Assembly (NCBI RefSeq): GCF_903995435.1 | Contig: NC_067152.1 | Location: 18,282,263-18,346,262 of the forward strand | DNA length: 64,000 nucleotides | Direction of reading: 5' to 3' | Source of the DNA: Acomys russatus | Taxonomy: Eukaryota; Chordata; Mammalia; Rodentia; Muridae | In this document: positions 21,091 through 34,097 of the stretch, piece by piece | How the letters are laid out: the number at the start of each line of letters is the position of its first letter | Numbering within the stretch: the stretch's first letter is position 1 | The notes under the pieces: generated by a model | Seen by the model: the letters and a program-made list of their open reading frames with translations, nothing else | Databases searched by the model: none | Told to the model about the DNA's origin: nothing | Program-made: the position numbers and the translations under genes

Positions 21091-24000
21091 AAATATATTA
21101 ATGAAAGAATTCAGAAACCATAAAAAAGAAAATAATAAAATACAGATATGATGTAATACAGTGAAAGTCACACAGAGAAGAATAAATACTAGAGTCTACC
21201 TGGCCAGACAGCACTCTGCCTCAGTCTAGGGAGCCCAACCATCTGATGGTAATGTCTATCTGCCAGTCAGAGGAAGGAATGTGTGTCAGAAGTGACTTCC
21301 GTATTACTTTCATCATCCTCATCACATTTCAGTGAATAATGGCATGGCATGGACCAGAGTTTATCATTATAATTTTGATTATAATAGACTGGGTATCTTT
21401 CCACTCTGATATTATAAACAGAAGACAGATGTTTAAATTCAGAATTTACACAAACATTTTCAGCATTTGTCTCTTTCCCAGGCACAAGAAACCACACAAG
21501 ATAATCTAAATTTGTGACATCTTCAGTGAGGTGTGACTCATGAATAAACTAACAATAATTGCCTTGGGGAGGAAACTTTCCTAGGTTGGTCAATTTACGT
21601 GCTTTCTATTGGGGACTTGGAAAAGACAATAGCAAGCAAAGGACTCTGGTGGCAAGTTGCTAAGTGTGGTGGGAACTATCTGGAATGTCCTGTGGCCCTG
21701 TGGTCTGAGGCTTTTCAGATCTGTCTTACTGTTAACAGTGTAAATGAAAGCAAGGAAAATCAGTCACAGGAAGAGACAGATAAAGCACACATTTATAATC
21801 CTCCTGATTTGATACACAATATTTAATGGTTTTTTTTTTTTTTCATTTACTTCCCAGGAAATCTCTAAGGGTTTTGTTTGTTTGTTTGGTTTGGTTGTTT
21901 TTTTATGACCAGAAACACAATGGGACTTACTTGAGATTACATAGTTATTAAGGGACTCATAAAACTATACTCTCTAGCTAGTTCCAGCTGTCTTTTCTAA
22001 GCTTGGATCCTGTCAGATTCATGGATACATCTGACATTAGGACCTCTTCCTCTCCAGCTTTGGTAACCTGACACTCAACAGAGTCTCTGCTTGTTCTCTT
22101 CTTCCAAATTTCCAGTAATGTGTGTTTCCAGGCCCTGCCTTATTTCTTTTGATTCTTCTTTCATCTTTTTCCCAAAATGGTATAAGTTTACAAAGCTATA
22201 AAATCTTAGTTTCCTATCTTCTCTGAGGAGTAGATCTCACTTGAAGACGTCAACATTTTGTGTCAGAGGATGCAATAATTATTTCTAACCTATTTCTGAG
22301 TTTCCACTTATGTAAAAAAAAAAAAAGGAATTAATCTGTCTTCTTGTTGTCATTATCAAAATCATCTATTGCCTACTTGTCTGTTTATTTTAGTTTTGTT
22401 TTGGTTTATTTTACTAATAGTATCACCAACACCATCACTAATTAACAATGTTTAAAATTTGAGGAGTCCATCCATTCATTCATGTACAGGTTGATTTTCT
22501 TTTTTGTTTCATTTCTTTGTCTCCTTGGCTATTTTATCCTGTCAGTCTCATATTTTCCATCTCAGATTACTTCCATCTGGATCTTATTAACTCAACTGGG
22601 CCCAGTAGAGTTTTCCACGTTTGCTGCTTGTTTTCCATGCACTGATTCCACGATGTGAGGGAGGTAGCATTCTTTTCTAAGTTCCCAGCGTTCTGGATAC
22701 ACATCACCATCTTTAATTTGCTTTATGTGTCTATGTCTGTTTTCTGTTATGAATTAAGGTAACTTCCTTGGAAATTAAAAAAAAAAGTTTCACATCTACA
22801 ACTACATTCATTAGCTACTTAGCATCATGCTTTACATGTAATTGAATCTGTAACATTTTAACATCATAATTACCTTTGGCTTCAAGCAGCCATGGTCTCT
22901 TATGTAAATTACGTTTTAAATTCTGGAAAAGGAAGGGAATGAATGAAACGAAAAGAAGGGTATGGGATGGACAAGCAGAGAGAAAAAGAAAGCATGGAAG
23001 ACTGAAATAAAGTAAAACCCAACAATGAATACATGTCAAACTTTCTTGTCTTAGTGAATGTTTAAAAAGTGAACAGGTCAACACCATAGCCTGAGGATTC
23101 TCCTACTCAAGACCTAGATAACGGTTCATAAGGATTGCACCTGCCATCAGCCTTTTAATTTTGCCTGTGCTGCACATTGCAACTCATGATAACCATGGAG
23201 ATATATAGAACTTCCATAAATATTGTTTATGGGACATCTGCTAGGATCACAGTGGTTTAAATATGTGTCAAGATGCCAAGGCCCTGTGGGGCCTGTCTAT
23301 GAGAATATGTGAGAGATATTAGCATGTTGTGGGAGAGGGTTGGGCAGTAGCACACTGATTCCAGAGCCAAGGGTTTATAAACAGCCAAAGGACACTTTAA
23401 CACATTCCAGTCATCTGTCTGCTCTCAGTGTCATTGTGAGACATTAGTCATCTGTGGCAGATGTCAAGGACACCCATAGCTGCTCCTTTCATAGTGCAGC
23501 CAAATGATGCTTCTCCAGAAACTCTATCCACACATTAATCCATTGAGATTTCACTAAAAATGTTCAGAAAGTGGTCCATCCTGGTTTCCTCATAAAGGCT
23601 TGCTCTATGACATATGAGATAGGCTCTCCATGAAGGAGACAAGAAATGTTAACTAATATGGTTCTAAGTACCAGTCTGTCAGACACCATGTTGCCTGAGT
23701 AACATGCTGGTGTGCTTATAAACTATACTTCTCCAGTAAGGCCTTGAGTTGGGCTAAGTTAAGCACTTTGTATAAAGAGCCTTCATTACTTCAGAGATAA
23801 CCCCACTCTACACCCAGAGCTCTAGGAAGAAATGAGAAATGAGACCACTTCAGAGAATCTTTGTAAAACAACCTGGGGTAAAGGTGCCTAGTATCCTTAT
23901 GTTTAAGTTCCTCTTACCTGGGTAGTTTAACTTTATGATTTTCTGGCTCCATTCTTAAGGAATTTAACATCAACCCCCCCCCCAAGTAACTTAGGCAGGA

Positions 24001-24490
24001 GAAATGCCAGTAATTAGGTTAGCTCTCTTGCTCTGATCCTCTCTATCCTTCTTGACTTAGACAGTGAAAGTGACAACTTCATGAAGTTATCTACGCACTT
24101 TCCCTGTTGTATAAAGTGATTTGAGACCAGGTTGATTTGTTACCCTCTTGGAAATGTGAGTTATAATTGATGCTTAGGAGAGGATCTCTAAACTGAGAAC
24201 ATGGCTGGCTGTCATTAGCTCCAAATGATCTAGTTTCTCAAACCATTTGAATTGCAACAGAATAAATGGCTCAGAATTTTTCTCTCCGCATTAAAGGGGA
24301 CAAATTAATGAATCCTGTGATAGATTCTAAGACTTAAATTTTGATTTACTCCACTGTCTCAACCTTCAAAAAAAGGTGAGAACTGCAAAGACAGACACTA
24401 ACATTCTCAAGTGTGTTAGCTGTAAACACTAAAGGAAAACAACACTTCAGGGTACCAAACTCACATTTTATTTTTCAAACAAAATTAATT
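21091..24490. other. Non-coding sequence, no feature seen
   Basis: About 3.4 kb. Only homopolymer runs stand out: T at 21829-21843, A at 22316-22326 and C at 23974-23983. Short frames (21267-21497 -, 21599-21826 +, 22815-23087 -) show no domain. Ancient relics may be missed by eye. Confidence 0.5.
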
Positions 24491-24494
24491 CGTT

Positions 24495-24665
24495 TTCTGG
24501 TATGTATATATTGTGCCTGTACAATGTGGGCGTCTGTGCATGCTTTCAGGGTCAGAGGAAGATCACTTCATACCTTATTCATTCAAGACCTAACATATGA
24601 GTGCTGGAAATCAAACATGGCTCCTCTGAATGAACAGCAAGCCATCATTAACAGATGGTCACCAC
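24495..24665 (-). mobile_element. B3/B4-like SINE, antisense, old
   Basis: 'GTCTGTGCATGCTTTCAGGG' followed by 'TCAGAGGAAGATCACTTC', 'GAGTGCTGGAAATCAAACAT' and 'GAACAGCAAGCCATCATTAA' with 'CAGATGGTC' follow the antisense layout of a rodent tRNA-derived SINE. Highly diverged. Confidence 0.55.
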
Positions 24666-24714
24666 TCCAGGCCTGTGTTATCATTTTTGTTTTGTTTTAT
24701 TTGGTACTTTTTGT

Positions 24715-24800
24715 GGGTATAGGAATGAAAACTCAAGTGTTGATGCATGTGAAGAAAATACTGTTAGCCACTGAGCAATCTCCCCAGCCTCTTACCCTGC
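24715..24800 (-). mobile_element. ID/B4-like tRNA-derived SINE, antisense
   Basis: 'GGAATGAAAACTCAAGTGTT' followed by 'GATGCATGTGAAGAAAATAC' and 'CACTGAGCAATCTCCCCAGC' with 'CTCTTACC' resemble the reverse of an ID element head ('...ctaccactgagctatatccccagcc'). Confidence 0.6.
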
Positions 24801-25015
24801 ATACACTGGTTCACATGAAGGATGAAATGAAAGAAGTAGGTTTTTCTCATGGCTTGCAGTTTGCCACTCACTGGAGCCTAGGTATGTCACCACCTCAGTC
24901 TCTGGGCAACAGTATAGGATATCTGTGCTCACCCTCCTCTGCAAATGTGATGTGTACCCTCCAGAACAGTCAAATAGCCTATGTAAGGCCATCAGTGATT
25001 CAGCATAAAGGTGAG

Positions 25016-25221
25016 AACAGTTCTGTTGGGCAGGAGAGACGGTTCAGCAATTAAGAGCACCAATTGCTATTCTAGGGGTCCTGAGTTCCATTCCCAGCAA
25101 CCACATGGTGGCTCGCAACCACCTAATATAGAATTATGTCCACTTCTGGTGTGCAGATGAACATGCAGGCAGAGCACTCATATATGTAAATAAATAAATC
25201 TAAAAAATAACAGTCTTGTTG
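25016..25221 (+). mobile_element. B2 SINE with target-site duplications
   Basis: A sense B2 from about 25028 to 25208: 'GGGCAGGAGAGACGGTTCAG' head, 'GGTCCTGAGTTCCATTCCCA' B-box region, 'CAACCACATGGTGGCTCGCA', 'GTGTGCAGATGAACATGCAG' and an 'AAATAAATAAATCT' tail. It is flanked by AACAGTTCTGTTG (25016-25028) and AACAGTCTTGTTG (25209-25221), 11 of 13 matching. It is among the better preserved SINEs here and its head provides the end of the open frame at 24413-25054. Confidence 0.92.
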
Positions 25222-27689
25222 CCTTACACTATAAATCTCAAATATATCAATGACCAACCTTCTACTCATCTTAATTCTCAGGATTGAAGATTTATTTGAT
25301 ATATACGTATATCATCATTAAGTTTTCCTGGAAAAAATACAACAAATAAAACAACAAATTTGGTTCATGGAAGTATCAACTATCCTATGTCTCTTTATTA
25401 CTATTTCCAGTAGCTGTCCCTAATACTTATGCCCCTAATAGGCTGGACCACAGCTCATTATGTACCTGGATTCTTTATTCTTCATCTTAATCTACTCAGC
25501 ATAGTTGTCCCAGGTTTCTTTAACTTTGAAATTTACTTTATTCTTAACAGCTGCAGTTCAATTTTTTCCTGGGTCCAGTAAAAGAGAAATAATTTGACAT
25601 ACATAAAAAATAACATGTGTTTTTTAGAATCTTTTCCATTACATAAGGCAAACAAAACAAAACAAAACAAAAAAAAAACATTGATATGTAATAGTTTTGT
25701 GCAAAAAATTATTTGTTTGGTCCCCTTTCAAACATGTCTTAACTCTATGTTTTCTGTTGTGTTATGTTGTCTCTGTGTGTATTATTTGTACTTTTTTTTT
25801 TTCAGAAATGTGTAACTCCTATTTTTTTCTCCCACAGACTTCTCCATCCTCGCAGTCTTAGGCAAGTGATTGGTTTGAAATCACAGTTGTGAATTAGAGC
25901 AGGCCTCTCTGCAATACCCATTAATACCGTGTCCTCCAGGCAGACAAAGTCATTTATAATCTGCCAGGGAGGCCAGGACAGCTCCCTATCCACAGTCTGA
26001 GCCCTACCAATTTATGCTGCATGAGCCAGTGATTTTGGGCGGTCAGAAATCTCCCAATAAGCAGTAAATACATAATGAAAAGAAGAAGAAGAAATAGAGT
26101 TGGACAGAGCTACGTGTATAACAAGAAGCAGATCAATGACGGCAGATGCAACTTGAAAAATAAACCCTGAAAAACCATAATCTCAGCTCAGGAACTGTTT
26201 TTTTTTTTTTTTTGTTTATTTGTTTGTTGTTTTTCTACAGGACAAGAAAGAAACAAAAATCCTCTGTAGGGTTTTCATGGTAAGGTCTTAACAGGGGGTT
26301 TCTTTTCTCCAACCATTTGGATTCAACATGTTTACTTATGTATAGGCGTGAATTTCCTCTAAAGGAGTTTGCACCAAATGGTTACTTGGAAAAATGTGGC
26401 AATATAAGTAATGACAGTGATGAACTTCTGAAGGCGTCTTACACAAACAGAGGGGTGAGAGTGATGGACAACTTAAATGGAAATAATTATGTATAATAAT
26501 TTTCTCATTGACTCTTCTAGTTTACTATGCTCAAATGTGCCCAGTGATTAAGAAATAACAATGAGGGATTCCTTACAACATGAAATAGGGTGATGGTTAT
26601 GAAAGTTTTACTAGAAGTATTATTTGTGGTTTTCTAGTAAGTTTAATCCATTTTACTGTTACTCATTAATCAAGGGCTTGCCACTGACTGCTATCATTGT
26701 AGAGAAGATGGCTCTTTTTTTAAACACATGTTTTGATGCTTATCCGAAAGAATCAAAGAAGCTATCCTAGGTCCTGAGTAAAAATTTAATTCTGAAGACA
26801 GTTATATTAAATTTCTGGTAAAAATCTGAAGTTCAGAGTTGAGGAAAACAGATTTTTGAAGCTGAAAATAAAACTAATGGTAAACCAACGTATCTATGGT
26901 GGAATGATGCTCATTTCTAGACTGTAAAGTTGGGGTGTAGAGTGGAGAGCTGGTCCATATCTACAAAGACAGAGAACAGGAATGGGCTTTTTAGATTAAT
27001 GTGCCTACAATCAAACTTGAAATGAAAATAAATGCATCTTTCAGACATTTAATGACTCAAATCATATTGAAAAATGGAAAAATACACTCCAAGTGAACAA
27101 ACATCATTTCCAAAGTAGGGAAGGATAGCATAAAAAATAAAACAGTGTAAGCAATATGTAAAACAATGTAAGCAGACATGGGCTATGGGTTTTAATTTGT
27201 CTTTCATATTCATCAGTAGTTACTTTAAGTTTAAAGAAAACCAGTGGAAGAATGAAAAAAGAATATGTAATTTACAAGCTAATGAATTATGATAGTTTAA
27301 CTGAATCTTTCAAAGCAAATAAAGATAAAGAGGAACAAGTAAGTCAGTATATGTGGTGTCAGAACAGATGTCTCAAGTGTAGGAATGAGGTGACTTAACT
27401 GACAGGAACAATCTGGTTACAGAGCATTGCCCTGGACACACAGGGAAAAGAATTTTCAAACATTAGCTATGTGGAAGACACCTGACACCGTTTCTGTGTT
27501 TCCTGGACTTTATGACCATCTTCATCTATTCTGGCTACTATACCAAAAGAACATAAACCAAGGGATTTGTAAACAATTGAGATTTTGTCTGGCTGGAAGA
27601 AATCTAGGTCTTATAGATGCTGTCATGATCTCTGTGCATTCATATGTGTATCATCTGTTCATTTTTGAAGTAAGAGAAACAACATGAAG
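25222..27689. other. Non-coding sequence, no feature seen
   Basis: About 2.5 kb. Contains A-rich (CAAAA)n at 25650-25680, a T16 run at 26198-26213 and a GAA-rich patch at 26080-26094. No coding frame or repeat family recognised. Confidence 0.5.
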
Positions 27690-27785
27690 TTGGGTGGGTA
27701 GGGAGGGTGAGTAATATTTGGGAGGAGGTGGGGGAAGGGAAGAATACATTTAAAATATATTACATGAAAAATAAAAATCAAAGCC
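27690..27785 (+). mobile_element. L1 3' end fragment
   Basis: 'GGTAGGGAGGGTGAGTAATA' followed by 'TTTGGGAGGAGGTGGGGGAA' and 'TATATTACATGAAAAATAAA' fit the polypurine tract and AT-rich terminus of an L1 3' UTR. Confidence 0.55.
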
Positions 27786-28424
27786 TGAAACACCAAGACA
27801 TTTATCACAGATCTGGAGGCTACTAAGAAGTTGAGTATTAGGGTGGTAGCAAATCAAGGGTTTGAAAAAGGCTTATAGGTAATACCTTTTTTTTTTTATC
27901 CTGGCATATTTGAAAAAAAAGGCTAGTTAGCTTGGGTCTCCTCTGTAAGGGGCTCTAATGTCATTCCCAAGGGAGGAGTTCAAGATGTAGCTGCCTTCTC
28001 AAACGTCTACCTTCTAATATCATCAACCAGAGAGCAAAGTTTTAATACATGAATTTTGGCAAGACATTAACATTTGTACTACAGTAATACTATTAAGTGT
28101 TGTAAAAAAAAATCCATTAATGACTTGACAATAGTAAACAGAATGATAAGCAAGATTGGATGTCTGAGCGTGGTTCCAGAATACCAGGATTGCCATCTCG
28201 GTGGCAATCACATTCTTTTCTCACTTACACTTTTCTCTATACTAGTAGAACCAGCTATCAGGCTTTGAGCTGTGCTAAGGAGAGACATATGGCAGAGACA
28301 TAAGGGAGTATTTTCCTAGCAACTATTGAGTCTCCAAGACTCTCTTCCCAGTGCTTCACGGGAACTAAATACTGTCCTTGAGAGAAAGGAGCTTGAAAGC
28401 TTTAGAAGGATAAGATGGTTAGTT
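27786..28424. other. Non-coding sequence, no feature seen
   Basis: Unique-looking DNA. A 10-base T run near 27888 and an A9 run near 28105. No motif recognised. Confidence 0.5.
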
Positions 28425-28762
28425 AACATGTTTTAATCTAGACTCACCTGGGATCCTGATGGAGAGTTAGCTTGATTGCATAATTTAGGTGGGAAGACCT
28501 GTCCTCTGTGGATGGTGTCATTACCTGGTAGGGATCTTACATAGTACAAGTGGACAAAGAAAACTGAACAGCAGTAAGCATATTTGTCCCTCTCTTTCCT
28601 CATTGTAGTTTGGATGTGACCAGATGCTTCAAACTCCTACTGTTATTGGCCCTTCCCCCTTCATAGATTAGACCTTCAACTATGAGAAATCAGCCCTTCA
28701 TCCATTAAGTTGGTTTTGTTCAACTATTATATCACAACAGCAAAAGAAATCATGAAAGTGAA
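28425..28762 (+). mobile_element. MaLR-type LTR, old
   Basis: 'TTTTAATCTAGACTCACCTG' followed by 'GGATCCTGATGGAGAG', 'AGGTGGGAAGACCTGTCCTC', 'GGATGTGACCAGATGCTTCA' and the terminal 'ATTATATCACAACAGCAAAA' with 'GAAATCATGAA' match the order of landmarks in rodent MaLR (MT/ORR class) LTRs. Confidence 0.7.
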
Positions 28763-28897
28763 TGTTGTGATGCACACTGTAACCCCAGTACTCATGAGGC
28801 TAAGGCAGGGATTCTCCAGAAATTCAAGACCACCCTTGGCTACCTACTGAGTTGGAGGCCAGCTTGACCTACAGAGAAATACTCTGTCTTGAACTAA
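28763..28897 (+). mobile_element. B1 SINE, old
   Basis: 'GTTGTGATGCACACTGTAAC' followed by 'CCCAGTACTCATGAGGCTAA', 'GGCAGG', 'CAAGACCACCCTTGGCTACC' and 'GAAATACTCTGTCTTGAACT' follow the B1 order, with heavy divergence. It directly follows the MaLR LTR. Confidence 0.75.
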
Positions 28898-29982
28898 AAT
28901 AATATCCTAACTTTAAATGTTCATTCCTCAGTAAAATCTTAAGTGACACCTTAGGCACCCCATTACATTCTTGGATTTTAGTTTTGCAAGAGATTTTTGT
29001 ATCAGAATACATCTCCTAGCCATATGCCTCTCTCTGTACAATGAAACTGTGGGATAATTGATTATTTTCTCATAAATGTGCATTGATTATAGTTCTCCTC
29101 CCTCTACTTCTTCATGTTTTTCCCCACTTTCCATCCCCTCCCCTCAAGATTCACTTCCTTTTTGTCCTTCACTAGAAAATAACATGCCTCTAAGTAATAA
29201 GAACAAAAAATGATAAAATTATAATAAGATAAAGCAAAAACTATCATATCAAAGTTGGACATGGAAACCCAACAGGAGGAAAAGAGCCTCAAGACCAGGC
29301 ATAAGAGTCATAGAAACACTCATTCTCACAGTCAAGTGTCCTGGAAAGACACTAATCCTTTAGCTATCAATATATGTGGAGGACTGGTGCAGACATAAGT
29401 AGGTGCTGTGCTTCCTGCTTCACTGTCCATGAACTCATATGCACCTTTTTAGTTGATTCAGGAGCTCTTGTTCTCCTGGTGCATATAGAGCTCTCCAGAA
29501 AATGCTGAAGAATAGAGCTTTGCAGATGACAAGGGATTGTGAACATTTCACTTGTACAATGACTACTGGTGCTTATTTCAGACAAGTAGGTTCTACAATA
29601 ACTGTGACAGCAGCCTTCATAATTTTAACTCTTGAAGGAGGAAGATTAAATGGATGAAGAGAAGTGGACTAATCAGTTGAAATAGAAAAATAACAGAATT
29701 TTATAGAAGATAAGTATAATAGATAGAAGTCTAGGAAACATGGGAATAAAGTTCCATATAAAATAACAATCTATTGGCATTTCTAACTTTTTTCTGTGGT
29801 CTAGTAGTGGAAACCAAAGTCCCAGAAAGAAGTTCTTAAACTTTAATAATTTCATGCTGACTTGTACATACCAATAAATGCAATATTTTATGAATGCTTA
29901 AAGTTTTAAAAATCTTGTGAGATTTCTCATGGCATTCTCATTGCAACTGAAATGAAGAAATATAATATATACCACTTGACAA
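28898..29982. other. Non-coding sequence, no feature seen
   Basis: AT-rich DNA. Short frames at 29104-29292, 29367-29585 and 29673-29855 (all minus) have no recognisable domain. Confidence 0.5.
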
Positions 29983-30206
29983 AGACCTGGTGGCACTCAG
30001 AGGAAGGACAGCAGGTTACCAAGAAGAGACTTGATACCCTATGAGCATATACAGGGGGAGGAAGTCCCCCTCAGGCACAGTGGTAGGGGAGGGGAATAAG
30101 GGGAAAATGGGAGGGAGGGAGGAATGGGAGGATACAAGGGATGGGATAACTATTGAGATGTAACAAGAATAAATTAATAAAAAAATGAAAAGAAAAAAAG
30201 AAAAAA
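29983..30206 (+). mobile_element. Short retroelement cassette, sense copy
   Basis: Starts at AGACCTGGTGGCACTCAGAG, then 'GACTTGATACCCTATGAGCA', 'GGGGGAGGAAGTCCCCCTCA', 'GGGGAAAATGGGAGGGAGGG', 'ATACAAGGGATGGGATAAC' and 'GAGATGTAACAAGAATAAAT', ending in an A-rich tail. The 5' start lies within about five bases of that of the copy at 9800-10013, although the two sit at unrelated loci. Target-site duplications are not clear. Confidence 0.85.
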
Positions 30207-31194
30207 GGCTAGGATAATAAATGTTATTTAAATCATCTGTGTTTGTTATAAAGCCAGAGAAAAATAGATAAACTGTTGCAGATGAAAACAAAGCTTACAA
30301 AAGGGTCAAGGCACAAATGACAAAGGATATCATCAGGATATCATCAACACTGGGTTCTTTTGAAATATCTGAGGACTTTAGACTAGAAATAAAAGCTGGA
30401 GTGTGCTATTAGCTTTCCAAACTTTCAGAGGCAGTGCCGTCATGTACTCTCTAAGTATGAGGTAGCCATAGTTCCATGCAGGATGCTAGCAATATCCCCA
30501 TGAAGATGCGGAGGACAAATTTTTTGTTTGTTGGGGAGAAGAAATGCAATAATTTGAGCATTGGCTATGTCTGATATGTGTACCAGGTGGCTCTCTCTTA
30601 GTTCTACAGAGTAGAACTTGGCCATGACTTACCTTTGTTAGGAACATGTGAAATGAATAAGCATATTGTTGGGCATGCTCTAGAAAATGGCATTGTTTCT
30701 TTGACTTTTCAAGCAGAATGGTGAAACTCATTTGCAAATCTTCAAACTGCAGCCAATACCTCCCGAGTGATGTATTTCTAATGCCTGACATCTGTGTAGA
30801 CACAATGAAAAACCTTTGTTGGCTGGAGTTGACAAGTGAAAAGAAAAAAGAAAAGAAAAAAAATCAGCTAGGCCTGTGTGAAATGCACACAGATATGAAG
30901 CCACAACAATGATGAAAAACATGACTGGATTGTAATAACTAGCTTATATTTCCTGTTGATTTCTGTTCTATTATTTCTAAAGTATGCCTACTTAATCTTC
31001 TTCTTTTCCTCCAACATAGCATCTTTAAAAGTAAACATGTTCCAGACAAGATTTGATTTCATTTGGTAAGAGCCAATTTGTTGACAACTATAAACTATAG
31101 ATCTCTGTAAGTGACATGAAGGTAGCTTGTCAGAAAATTTAGGCAAGGTAAAATACTAATCCATGATGATGTGATTCTGTATTCATATTATTTT
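30207..31194. other. Non-coding sequence, no feature seen
   Basis: Unique-looking DNA. Overlapping short frames between 30440 and 30922 on both strands share no domain. A purine-rich AAAAGAAAA patch lies at 30838-30862. Confidence 0.5.
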
Positions 31195-31425
31195 CTTTGC
31201 TTTGCTTTGTTGGCTGGGAGAGTATACAGTCTTTATTCCAGCTCAATCCAGTTACAAGTTATCATCTGAGCACTGTGCATGTCCATAGGGCTTCCATTCC
31301 TCGTAGATGAGGCGTAAGGATGCTGGAAGGGCCAGGTTCAGGGATCTATGTGGGGTAATAAATCCTCATCAATATATGTTTTCTTAAGGCCTTGTAAGCA
31401 ATGTGCTTGGTTAGATACAGTTTGC
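31195..31425 (-). pseudogene. Processed pseudogene, 3' part, source gene not identified
   Basis: On the minus strand one frame reads KTYIDEDLLP; after a shift of one base another reads HRSLNLALPASLRLIYEEW and continues to a TAA stop at 31252-31254. About 15 bases downstream is AATAAA (31232-31237), followed by a degenerate A-rich tail (about 31190-31210). Coding-like frame, close stop, polyadenylation signal and tail together indicate the 3' end of a retrotransposed mRNA, 5'-truncated. The shift lies near 31353. I do not recognise the parent; the peptide is not obviously L1 or retroviral. A genuine last exon with a mutation is a less likely alternative. Confidence 0.5.
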
Positions 31426-31749
31426 ACTTCAGGGAAGAGAAAGAAAGGATTTCAGGCAGACTGGGTAACTGAACAGAGAAGATTTTCATCCACGTAGGCT
31501 CATTTTCTCAAATATTCTAAGTTTTCCTACAGAAAAAAAAATCTATACACATATTCAAATTACCTATTGAAATAAAAGATAACATGAAAAGGATCTTGAG
31601 ATAAAAGGGCAAAAAAAATGTACTGCGGGTGAAATAACATTTTGATGCCTTTTTAGGTTGAGTTAACACTTTGGCATCCACTGGGGATGAGAGATCAGTA
31701 GACTAGATTGATCAGTTGATTGTTTAATCAGAGCATTAATAAACTGTAT
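31426..31749. other. Non-coding sequence, no feature seen
   Basis: Contains a pyrimidine-rich stretch on the minus strand (about 31430-31450) just upstream of the pseudogene homology, and AT-rich DNA beyond. Confidence 0.5.
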
Positions 31750-32045
31750 CACAGAAGCTGGGAAGATGTCTCAGTTTTTAGAATGCTTTCTAAGCATAAG
31801 GATCTGAGTTCAAAGCCTTGGCACCAACATAAAATATAAGACAGTCCTATGTACATCTGTAATTCTAGTGCTGAGGAGAGCCAGGCACACCTCTAGAGTT
31901 TCCTGGGCAACCAGACTAGCTGAACTCAGCAACTTTCAGTTCAGTGAGAGGCCCTGTGCCAAAACATGAGGTACATAGCAGTTGAGGAAGATGCCTGGTA
32001 TCAACTTCTGGCCTTCATCTACAAGTACACATAAATATATGTGTG
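31750..32045 (+). mobile_element. B4 SINE, near full length
   Basis: tRNA-like head 'GAAGCTGGGAAGATGTCTCA', 'GCATAAGGATCTGAGTTCAA', then a B1-like part 'GTACATCTGTAATTCTAGTG', 'AGTGAGAGGCCCTGTGCC' and a 3' part 'GATGCCTGGTATCAACTTCT' with 'GGCCTTCATCTACAAG'. About 295 bases, the usual length of this composite SINE. Moderately diverged. Confidence 0.85.
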
Positions 32046-34097
32046 ACTGAGTTCCTAAGTATTCACATACACATGGCTACATATACTTGGCCTCCCCCAA
32101 ATATACACAGTAAATTGTATTATATGTTCAACCACATTTTTCTTACTCTGAGCTCTCTGGTTCAACCTGTGTTTTTTACTGGATAGAGCAGAGTCAATAC
32201 GGTATGATATTTTCTGATTACTGTGCATTGTGAGATAGTCCTTTGTAACTGAGAACTCATTCTTAAGGAAGTCTGCTACAACCGAATCATGTTTCATTTT
32301 GATGCCCTGGACAATTTTATTTGAATACATCCTGTGAGGACCTTGAAACAAAAACTAAATCACTAAAGATAATTGCTGAGTGAGAGCAGCCATTAGAAAG
32401 TAAAGCTTACAAGCAGGACCTACAAATTAATTCCATTTGTTTCTAAACCAAGGTCAAGTTTTATGCTTGGCAATTGATTTTAAAGATGGTTGTTGGATAT
32501 AGGCATGTAAACTCCTATGCTTTTATTCTCTTACTCTATTGGCTTTTACAAGAATGTCTCATAGCCATAGGGCAGACACTTGTGTTTTATAATTTCTATT
32601 GTGGCTTATGATTGTGCACTTTGTATAGCAGTAACCACAATAATTATAATAAAGCATCTAACTGTGTGCTGAATACTGCATGGATAATAACTCATTTAAT
32701 TTGCTCAGTTCTCTAAGGCACGTGCTCTTATCAACTCCAGTAAGGGTGCAATATCCTCAAGGTTGTACAGCTGCTTGAAAACATAATTCAGCTCGCTCAT
32801 GGGAGGTCAGCAGTTCAGGAAATAGACTGTTCTGGATAAAATGAATGAGAAGCTATGTAACGGAAGGATAACTGGACCGAAGAGATGGGTGGCAGTGTTC
32901 CTGAGGAGACAAATACAAGAGCTTTGGCATCAAGTATTTGATCACCTGCTCAGCTGTTGTGCCTCAGGTGGGAAAAGGACACGTGTGTTTAGATTACCAA
33001 CATGTCAAGGATACCTCAACTCAAATAAAAGATACGTGTTAACAAAGAATCTCAGACAATCTTAAGAAAGTACAAAATGAATGTCTCATGACCACACCTG
33101 TTACAGTGGGAGGCCATTGCATTCCCCATTCACTTTATCACTTCCAGAAGTGACACAGGTTGTCTATTTACAGATGAATGATAAAACAAACAAACAAACA
33201 AAAAACAAAACACCAAAACCTAATGCATCATTGAATCATGTAGGAAATTATTGGGTGTCTGAAATTTGGGAAGAATTTAATATTAAGATTTTTAAAAATG
33301 TACCTTAAACCTAGGCACTGTGAAGACATTCTTCAGACGAATGCTATGAAGTTTATGTGCAATTTTCTTGTGAGCTCCCATTTCACCACAGTCATGGAAG
33401 AGTCTCAGCACCCCAACTGGTACCTGGGGATCACTCCAGACTTCCTGTAAACTGCAGTGTCAGGTACTTTTGTTTCCCTCTGTGAGCCTTTTCCTGCCAA
33501 TATACCTTTACCTAAATTTTCTGTGCTAAAAATCGCATATTTATTCTCAGGAGAAATTGTTTTACAAATAAGCAATAGTGAAAGGAGTCCATTATCGCTA
33601 GCTTCAGTCTATAAGAACGACAGAAGGGAGTCCTTCAAGAGAAAAGGACAAAAAAGCAAAGATACTGATAGAAAGTAATTGTGTAAGACTTTAAGGTAGA
33701 GGTAGGTGGGTGTGTAGGCAGATGCAGTAAGTTGTACTACAGTCCTGTTGATGCATGGAGTTTAAAGTCTGAAAATATGAGAGGTAAACAAAGTTGAAAA
33801 ACTGGCATTGCTATCTGGTAGAGTTTTATATAAGATTGTTGTTCAGTTAGTGTCAAAAGAGAGTGTTCTATCCTTAAAAGGCTGTAGTTATTGTAATGCT
33901 AACTTCTAGATGTTGTTTACATATAGAGAATTTCCCTGAAGCAAACAAGAGGGAAGCCAGTGCCTGTTACTAGAAACATGAAAACAAATGACATAAAAGA
34001 AAGCACCAAGAGTAAAATGGGAGATTATAATAGCATCAAAAGTCAGAATAGCTGCCTTTGAAATAGGAAACAATAGTGTGTTATTAAAGAGACATAC
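32046..34097. other. Non-coding sequence with a (CAAA)n patch at 33184-33212
   Basis: About 2 kb, apparently unique. A frame of 98 codons at 32055-32351 (-) and frames at 32841-33065, 33081-33308 and 33457-33678 (+) show no recognisable domain. Confidence 0.5.

Noticed and set aside
24413..25054. 213-codon plus-strand open frame, the longest in the window
   Set aside because: It runs through two antisense tRNA-derived SINEs (24495-24665, 24715-24800) and ends within a B2. The residues show no domain and the frame is a by-product of repeat composition.
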